Assembly (NCBI RefSeq): GCF_032854445.1
Contig: NC_088299.1
Span: forward strand, 9,543,608 to 9,607,607
Reading direction: 5' to 3'
Source: Liolophura sinensis
Taxonomy: Eukaryota; Mollusca; Polyplacophora; Chitonida; Chitonidae
DNA length: 64,000 bases
The position numbers and the translations under genes are program-made. The notes under the pieces are model-generated. The model had not been told where the DNA came from, ran no database searches, and saw only the letters and a program-made list of their open reading frames with translations. This document shows positions 58,860 through 64,000 of the stretch, piece after piece (position 1 is the stretch's first letter; each line of letters begins with the position of its first letter).

Positions 58860-58990
58860 GAGGCGGCAATAGCCAATGCTAGATTCAGACGAGATATAAA
58901 AAGGGGGTCGGGGGAAGTTGAGGAACAAAGAAAGCCCAGGGAGCTCATAAATGATATCATGGCTGATAAACTGTTAACGTTAACAGTGAT
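58860..58990. promoter_or_regulatory. CCAAT, TATA and 18-base palindrome cluster
   Basis: ccaat at 58873, tataaaaag at 58895-58903 and a perfect palindrome actgttaacgttaacagt at 58970-58987, followed by a T-box-like half site (tgacacacct). The palindrome resembles two abutting GTTAAC half sites of HNF1-type. Whether it is a promoter, an enhancer or neither cannot be told from sequence. Confidence 0.3.
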
Positions 58991-59992
58991 TGACACACCT
59001 TTTGGGGGAAACTCCTCCCAGTTTGATGTTCATTAGTGTGTCTGTGGTGAGTCAAAAAATATGACAGAGAGGTTATCAGATTAGGCAAAATGACACAGCC
59101 GGGCAAAATGAGGATCTTTGGCAGTGATGGGGAACAAAAGGCATGCTCGACTAGCATGATAAATTTCTGGTTAACCTCAAGTCTTGGGGGGTAAGGTTGG
59201 GTCTCCTGCACTTCTGTAGTGGCCAGGGTATGGGTTACATGAGCCAGACAGGGAATACATTGTACATGTAGGAAGTGCAGGGTAACCAACCTTTCTGTGT
59301 GTTACAGTATTTTGGAGTCACCTATTATTGTGAAGGAAGGGCACAAACAAAGGAAAGTACATTTACTGGTACATTGTATCAGCTTTAATATTTCTATATG
59401 TTGTGATACTTTGTAGGAAATATATTTTTTAAGAAAATGGTTAGGTTTATTTTTAAATCAGAAGAATAGATTAGATTTTCTGTAAATCCTTTTATTTGCT
59501 GTCATCTTTGTGTTTAATTTTGGACAGGGTATCTCTGCACAGAGTAAATGACTTAAAACTTGCCCATGACATAGTTCACCATTTTGCCTGATTCTGTGAA
59601 GTTTACTGATCTCATAACAAATTCAATTTAAGCTTTGCTTTGAAGGTAGAATGATATCCTACTGGAAAATGTAAACTTCAGTACCATTTGCAACAATAAT
59701 TTGCAACATTTATTAGCCTCCAAAAATGCTTTTCTGGAAGGAGGGGGGACAAAATTTTAAGTCAGTTGCCCTATTTATTTATTTTTTATTTTTTTTTTTT
59801 CTCTTCGTTCTCCGACATTGATGTGCTTTGCATGCTTTGTTGATGTATTCTTTTCAGCTCTGTAGCAATCTTCAGCACTATGAAATTTCCCCTACGTGGG
59901 TAGTTCATCTCTGACCACCTTACATGCGTGTAAGTTATGTTGATGCTGTGTTTTTCACCATATTAAACTCTTTTTTGCTGTTGTTGTTTCAG

Positions 59993-60173
59993 AAGAGCAG
60001 CAGTAGCTCGGAGCGCGGCACCCCACATTCATCGGCTGATGCCCAAATCACCAGCAGCCTTACATCATCTCAGCACATGCCCTACCCAGAGCGACACACC
60101 CCTCGCCCGTACCCCAGTCACGACACCCCGGCCCTTAGGCAGCTTAGTGAATATGCTCGACCCCATGTCATCG
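59993..60173 (+). CDS. RERE: Atrophin exon o: ATRO box (nuclear-receptor binding)
   Basis: Encodes KSSSSSERGTPHSSADAQIT ... PERHTPRPYPSHDTP and then ALRQLSEYARPHVI at 60131-60172 (residues 900-959). DTPALR.LSEYARPHV is the ATRO box, which is known in the family to dock on the ligand-binding domains of orphan receptors of the Tailless/TLX and COUP-TF type. The one visible difference from the vertebrate motif is Gln for Thr. Acceptor ttgttgtttcag, donor atcg|gtaagt, ending one base into a Gly codon. Confidence 0.96.
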
Positions 60174-60579
60174 GTAAGTTTTCTGTAGTCATGTTTTGTG
60201 ATGATGGGGATTTTGCAAATTTGTTTTGTTATCATCGCTACTTCATGAAATTGAAATTCCTGTGATAATGTCTACCTTATGCTTTGATAACCTATAGCTT
60301 TAATCTTGATAATTTACAAATGTACAAATGAGATGAGGCATGTGCTCTTTAATCCTTCAGTCATTATGGATGTTACCTTTATTCTGTAGTTTTTATCATT
60401 TTTAGGACAGATATTGGTAGTAGTGAAAGCAAAAAATTAGAATTCTCACCCAGTTTTTGGGAAAGATGTGTAGATGTTCTAGCCGCGTACACAAAAACTG
60501 TGTATTCCCTAGACAATTACATGTATATTGGCTAAAAGGAGAGGACAAGGTGTTCCACAAATTAGAAGAAGTACAGTAT

Positions 60580-60957
60580 GTACATTATAGATGTTTGGTT
60601 AAGATTCGATCGGGTATATGCACATTATAGATGTTTGGTTAAGATTTGATCAGCTATATGCTCATCATAGATGTTTGGTTAAGATTTGATCAGCTATATG
60701 CTCATCATAGATGTTTGGTTAAGATTTGATCAGCTATATCCTCATCATGGATGTTTGGTTAAGATTTGATCAGCTATATGCCCATCATAGATGTTTGGTT
60801 AAGATTTGATCAGCTATATCCTCATCATAGATGTTTGGTTAAGATTTGATCAGCTGTATGCTCATCATAGATGTTTGGTTAAGATTTTGATCAGCTATAT
60901 GCTCATCATAGATGTTTGGTTAAGATTTGATCAGCTATATGCACTTCGTAGATGTGA
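60580..60957 (+). repeat. 40-base minisatellite, 9 copies, beside exon p
   Basis: Unit aagatttgatcagctatatg ctcatcatagatgtttggtt with starts at 60601, 60641, 60681, 60721, 60761, 60801, 60841, about 60881 and 60922. It ends about 20 bases before the exon p acceptor and fills nearly half of the 804-base intron 15. Confidence 0.96.
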
Positions 60958-60977
60958 TCATTTATGTTCTTTTGCAG

Positions 60978-61086
60978 GTCAGGAGATTCCACGTTCTTTA
61001 CCATATGCCATGGGCAGTTTACCTCCACATGTGGACCCCATGGTACATTACAGACTGGCAATGTGCCCTCCAGGATCAAGAGAAAG
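60978..61086 (+). CDS. RERE: Atrophin exon p: post-ATRO-box segment
   Basis: The split codon gives Gly960, then QEIPRSLPYAMGSLPPHVDP and MVHYRLAMCPPGSRE plus two bases of an Arg codon (residues 961-996). It corresponds to the vertebrate stretch between the ATRO box and the Arg-Glu repeats (NP.DPLLAYHMP....DPTIRER). The DP...Y pattern is kept, but overall identity looks low. Acceptor ttcttttgcag, donor aag|gtcagt. A 40-base minisatellite ends about 20 bases before the acceptor. Confidence 0.9.
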
Positions 61087-61106
61087 GTCAGTGTCCACAT
61101 ACTTGT

Positions 61107-61250
61107 CTCTCATTTGTTAGGGCACTGGAGGATTGGGTTCAAATCCGGCCTCGGACAGAGAATTTATAGATTCCCTCGCTCACACTGTTTGTGGTGACTG
61201 TATGTTCAGACACTCATGGCCAATGGCCGAATTCCACCAAATATTCTCTC
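61107..61250 (+). mobile_element. tRNA-like SINE head fragment
   Basis: gttagggcactggaggattg ggttcaaatccggcctcgga has a strong B box; no A-rich tail or family B body follows directly. Possibly a third SINE family or a truncated B copy. Confidence 0.5.
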
Positions 61251-61735
61251 CGCATATAGCTGTTAGCTGAAATCCACCAAAGAGTGGAGAATTTGAACAT
61301 GTGCTCAAGCGTGTGTGATAGGCAGTTTTCCTTTATGCTTACCTTGTTGGTTAGGAGTCTGGGATTTCAGACACGTTCAGATTTTTTTTTTTTTTGTTGT
61401 TGTTGTTGAATTTTAGAAACCACTTTCAGAAAACAGTGGCAATAAATTGATTTTTACAAATTCATGCACACATCTGGATAATATTACCAGGATTCTCAGA
61501 ACACTTGAAGCCTGCTGTAGATGTTTGGACAGTTTTGGTGTTTTCTACAATGTACTTCAGAATATTTCACTTATAAGATGGCTGCTAGGACTATAATGGG
61601 GAACTGGACTCCAGAATCTCGACTTTATATACTGTCCTGTTGAGCTCATTTTTAATCTGTCCGAAGATGCTCGAATGTCTGAAGTTCCTCGACTTCACTC
61701 TACATCTATAAAGTCTGCTTTTGTGCAGTCATAGA

Positions 61736-61880
61736 TGGGGAAGTTTGTCTGTAACTTGCCAAAGGCAGATGGTTTATCCCAGGCACCAGATTATTCCTCC
61801 ACACATAAAAAAAACGACTGCCATCATATAAATCAAAAATCCTTGAGTATGGCTTTAACGCAATGTTCCCAGCAAATAAA
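61736..61880 (+). mobile_element. SINE family B subfamily, diverged
   Basis: ggggaagtttgtctgtaact tgccaaaggcagatggttta, gactgccatcatataaatca and ccttgagtatggctttaacg, ending agcaaataaat. It shares tgccaaaggc and gtttat with 63133-63245, suggesting a subfamily. Confidence 0.65.
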
Positions 61881-62039
61881 TGTTGTGCTTTACATACAGT
61901 CCTGGGTACATTGTACAAAGCTCTCAAGCTAAGGTAATAGTATTTATCATGGAAAGCCATCTTGCAGAAAATGCATCATTGTGACATTTATGGTGGTGTT
62001 AGGGTAAAGGGCCTGGGAATGGTCCCTGAGAGATAGCAT

Positions 62040-62780
62040 TAAGTCTGACAGCAATTAGGCAGAGGTAAATCACAGGTCCTTGACAAAACACCCTTTACAA
62101 ATAGAGAGAATCTGAGGAGGGAAATCCTGCTTCAGAAGTGGATGGGGAATTAGGCTGTGATGAGGTTTGAAGGGCTGGTCAGTGTAAAGCTGTGGTTGGG
62201 TATAGCGGGAAAGGAAGCAGTGGGTTTTCTGCAGGAATATGCCACTTTAGATCGGTTGTATCTGGGCGGCCAACCGGGATGCCATTACGCGCGGCGATAA
62301 GACAAAATAGCTTCTTAACGACTGGATAAAGGGTGTGTGTTTCCAGGCTGATTACAACCAGGGTTAAAGAACACAGGGCGGTTACTATATGCATCAGAGA
62401 GAAATGGTAATATTGCCCTCGCCGCCGGCAACGGGGCATAAAATTGATAACCCTTCTGCGACCCTGCAGGAAATTACGGGCTGGCGATACGTGGCCAGCT
62501 ACAGGAAGTGTTGGTATTGTGGGTAGTGCTTAATGTGCTGTGACAGCCGCTCAACAGCTAATAACACCTTACTAGTATTGATCGGGAGTGGGCTCTGCCC
62601 CATGCTGCCGGCCTTAGCTTCTCCTGTACTGACAAAAGAGAGGCACTGCAGATAGGCTGCCAGCGCATAGCTGATGGCGCTGTAATTGATCACAGGCAAC
62701 CCTACTGCATATGCCAACCGGGGCAATTTGACATGGGGTAATTGAAGAGATCAACCCCTGAGACCGGTTGTTGGGGAGTG
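62040..62780. promoter_or_regulatory. Long unique CpG-rich block, best candidate intronic enhancer
   Basis: About 740 bases free of repeats and of long open frames. CpGs are dense (gccattacgcgcggcgataa, cctcgccgccggcaacgggg, attacgggctggcgatacgt), with homeodomain-type cores (gctaataacacc, gtaattgatcac, ggtaattgaag) and paired gatca words. It differs sharply in composition from the AT-rich intron on both sides. Confidence 0.38.
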
Positions 62781-63132
62781 GACATGGCCAGTGGTCCTGT
62801 AATTTTTACCTCAGCTGTGAATCAGCGGTTATTGTCACAATTTTCACCAGCCAGCAGAAAGTAAAAATTCACATCCAAAAAGTCATAGGATAACATATTG
62901 AAAAAAATATTCAGCGAAAAATACGCGAATAAATGTGAAAATCTGTTCAGAAATCGACATCACTTCCAGATTTTGAAATGTTCATTTCCAAATCATGAAT
63001 TTGTGGTTTCCCTTGCTCTCCAATTTTCATTGAGGTTTTTAGTGACAAACACAAGTGTATAATGCTGGTGTGGCTAAGCCTAACGTTTGTTGAAAACCAC
63101 ATGCACTAGTCTTGATGGCATGTTATACTATA

Positions 63133-63245
63133 TGCGGGGAAAGTTAGTCAGTAACTTGCCAAAGGTTAGTGGTTTATACACCCATAAAACTGACTGCCAC
63201 TGTATAAGCAAAATATTCTTAAAGATGACTGAAAACAACAATAAA
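63133..63245 (+). mobile_element. SINE family B subfamily, diverged
   Basis: gcggggaaagttagtcagta acttgccaaaggttagtggt, ctgactgccactgtataagc, aaatattcttaaagatgact, caacaataaaac. Same subfamily as 61736. Confidence 0.6.
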
Positions 63246-63566
63246 ACACATGTACACAAGTTGACCATTGATTGTGTACTTGTATATCTGAAACTAGCTA
63301 CTGCTAACAGGCTTTACGCATCATTGGTGATTTGGTCAGGCTCCTAGTTCTGGGGCAGTTGTTTCTCGTGGGTTCTGCCTGGTTTGTTCCACCAGGACGT
63401 CTGGCTTCCCATTTTTGGAAGCCTGATTTCCTTCACCTGGAAGCCTGGTTTCCTTGTCTGGTTTCCTTCATCTGGAAGCCTGGTTTCTGGGATCTTGACT
63501 CATCATAGTGTTATAAGAGGGGTGTGAAACGCCTATATAACAAATGATCCATCAATCATTTGATAG

Positions 63567-63694
63567 GTTGGAGTTTGAGTTGGAGAGAGACAAGCGAGAA
63601 CGTGATGCCAGGGAGAGAGAACTCAGGGAAAGAGAACTTAGGGAAATTGAACTGCGAGAAAAGATGAAAGCAGAATTAGACATGAAGCCCCCAG
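63567..63694 (+). CDS. RERE: Atrophin exon q: Arg-Glu repeat helix
   Basis: It completes the Arg codon and encodes LEFELERDKRERDARER then ELRERELREIELREKMKAEL and DMKPP (residues 997-1038), ending one base into the next codon before gtaatc. The (RE/ELRERE) repeats followed by MK....MKPP are the arginine-glutamate dipeptide repeats that give RERE its name; the region is predicted to be one long charged helix. Acceptor catttgatag. The conserved C-terminal region after KPP is outside the window. Confidence 0.95.
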
Positions 63695-63968
63695 GTAATC
63701 ATTTTTCTTTCCCCTCCATACAAAAGAAATTGTATGAGAAATTTTGTTTCATTGATTAAATGCATTATGTTGTTCATTGACTTATTTTTTTTTTTATGTT
63801 GATATAATTTTTGGCCTCAGGTGTGTTAGGGAAGAAGTTGAGTGTAAAGCTTCTGTAATGCAAACTTCACAGTAGACAGAAATCTGTAAGTGTTAAAGTG
63901 TAATATAATTATGATGCACCTGTTAGATAGATAGCATTCAGCAAGAGGTAAATAGCTAAATTTTGCAC

Positions 63969-64000
63969 TGTAATTCTTCAACGTTTTTCCGTGTTTGCAA
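63969..64000 (+). mobile_element. MITE-like family C, left end at window edge
   Basis: actgtaattcttcaacgttt ttccgtgtttgcaa matches the family C left end and runs off the window. Confidence 0.55.

Larger units (their letters stand above)
55731..59992 (+). other. Intron 14 (4.3 kb)
   Basis: Holds the 41-base array (56960-57305) and a unique block with promoter-like and palindromic elements (58140-59040). 55740-56950 and 59050-59990 are AT-rich and unique. Confidence 0.75.
61087..63566 (+). other. Intron 16 (2.5 kb)
   Basis: Holds SINE family B pieces (61107, 61736, 63133), a large unique block (62040-62780) and a short ctggaagcctggtttcctt direct repeat zone at 63400-63495. The rest is AT-rich. 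Confidence 0.78.
13863..63694 (+). other. RERE: Atrophin/RERE-family corepressor gene, partial (17 exons in window)
   Basis: Seventeen exons, all GT-AG, chain in one open frame of 1,038 complete codons. Domain order (ELM2, SANT, GATA finger, Pro-rich region, atrophin blocks, RE repeats) matches vertebrate RERE and Drosophila Atrophin from family knowledge. The long RERE-type form is implied, because short atrophin-1 lacks ELM2/SANT/GATA. Introns range from 231 bases (17295-17525) to 11,729 bases (26960-38688). The BAH-encoding exons that should precede 13863 were not found, and the C terminus after the RE helix lies beyond the window. The protein is expected in the nucleus as a corepressor bridging HDAC1/2 and nuclear receptors. 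Exon limits come from reading splice sites and comparing with the remembered family sequence; no alignment was run. Confidence 0.95.

Noticed and set aside
58839-59036. 65-codon open frame with protein-like composition in intron 14
   Set aside because: It begins without ATG; the nearest acceptor (ggctag) would put it in the wrong phase for exons n and o, and a stop appears in the required frame. Kept only as part of the palindrome finding.

Overview
This is a window of animal nuclear DNA. The 64 kb hold the middle and 3'-central part of one gene, transcribed on the + strand: an atrophin/RERE-family transcriptional corepressor. I could chain 17 exons (13863-63694, 3,117 coding bases, 1,038 complete codons). 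Every junction is GT-AG, phase is preserved throughout, and there are no internal stops. The conceptual product runs in family order: ELM2 domain, SANT domain, basic stretch, GATA-type zinc finger (C-X2-C-X18-C-X2-C), Ser/acidic linker, Pro/His/Gln-rich region with a sumoylation-type motif, atrophin-specific blocks (GYNSC...SKLAKKR and the ATRO box ALRQLSEYARPH), and the Arg-Glu repeat helix that names the family. The N-terminal BAH domain and the extreme C terminus are not in the window.

The host is probably a lophotrochozoan, most likely a mollusc. The points for this are roughly 40% GC, frequent acatgta motifs, two tRNA-derived SINE families of a kind I associate with mollusc genomes, many minisatellites, and introns of 0.2-12 kb. 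This assignment is inference. No bacterial or viral gene was seen.

Layout. 1-13.86 kb: no confirmed coding exon. It holds five minisatellite arrays, MITE-like elements, and one candidate alternative first exon at 5590-5716 whose splice phase fits the first confirmed exon. 13.86-17.62 kb: five clustered exons covering ELM2 and the start of SANT. 17.6-38.7 kb: two giant introns separated by one 81-base SANT exon, filled with SINEs, MITEs, four minisatellites and several unique GC-elevated blocks that look like regulatory elements. 38.7-47.1 kb: the end of SANT, a basic region, and the zinc finger split by a 4.8 kb intron that contains a CpG-rich block. 50.4-55.7 kb: the disordered linker and the large proline-rich exon. 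60.0-63.7 kb: the ATRO box and RE-repeat exons.

From established family knowledge, the ELM2-SANT module recruits HDAC1/2, the ATRO box binds orphan nuclear receptors (Tailless/TLX, COUP-TF), and the protein acts in the nucleus as a developmental corepressor. The intronic regulatory candidates, transposon families and isoform ideas rest on reading the sequence alone. They are given with lower confidence.
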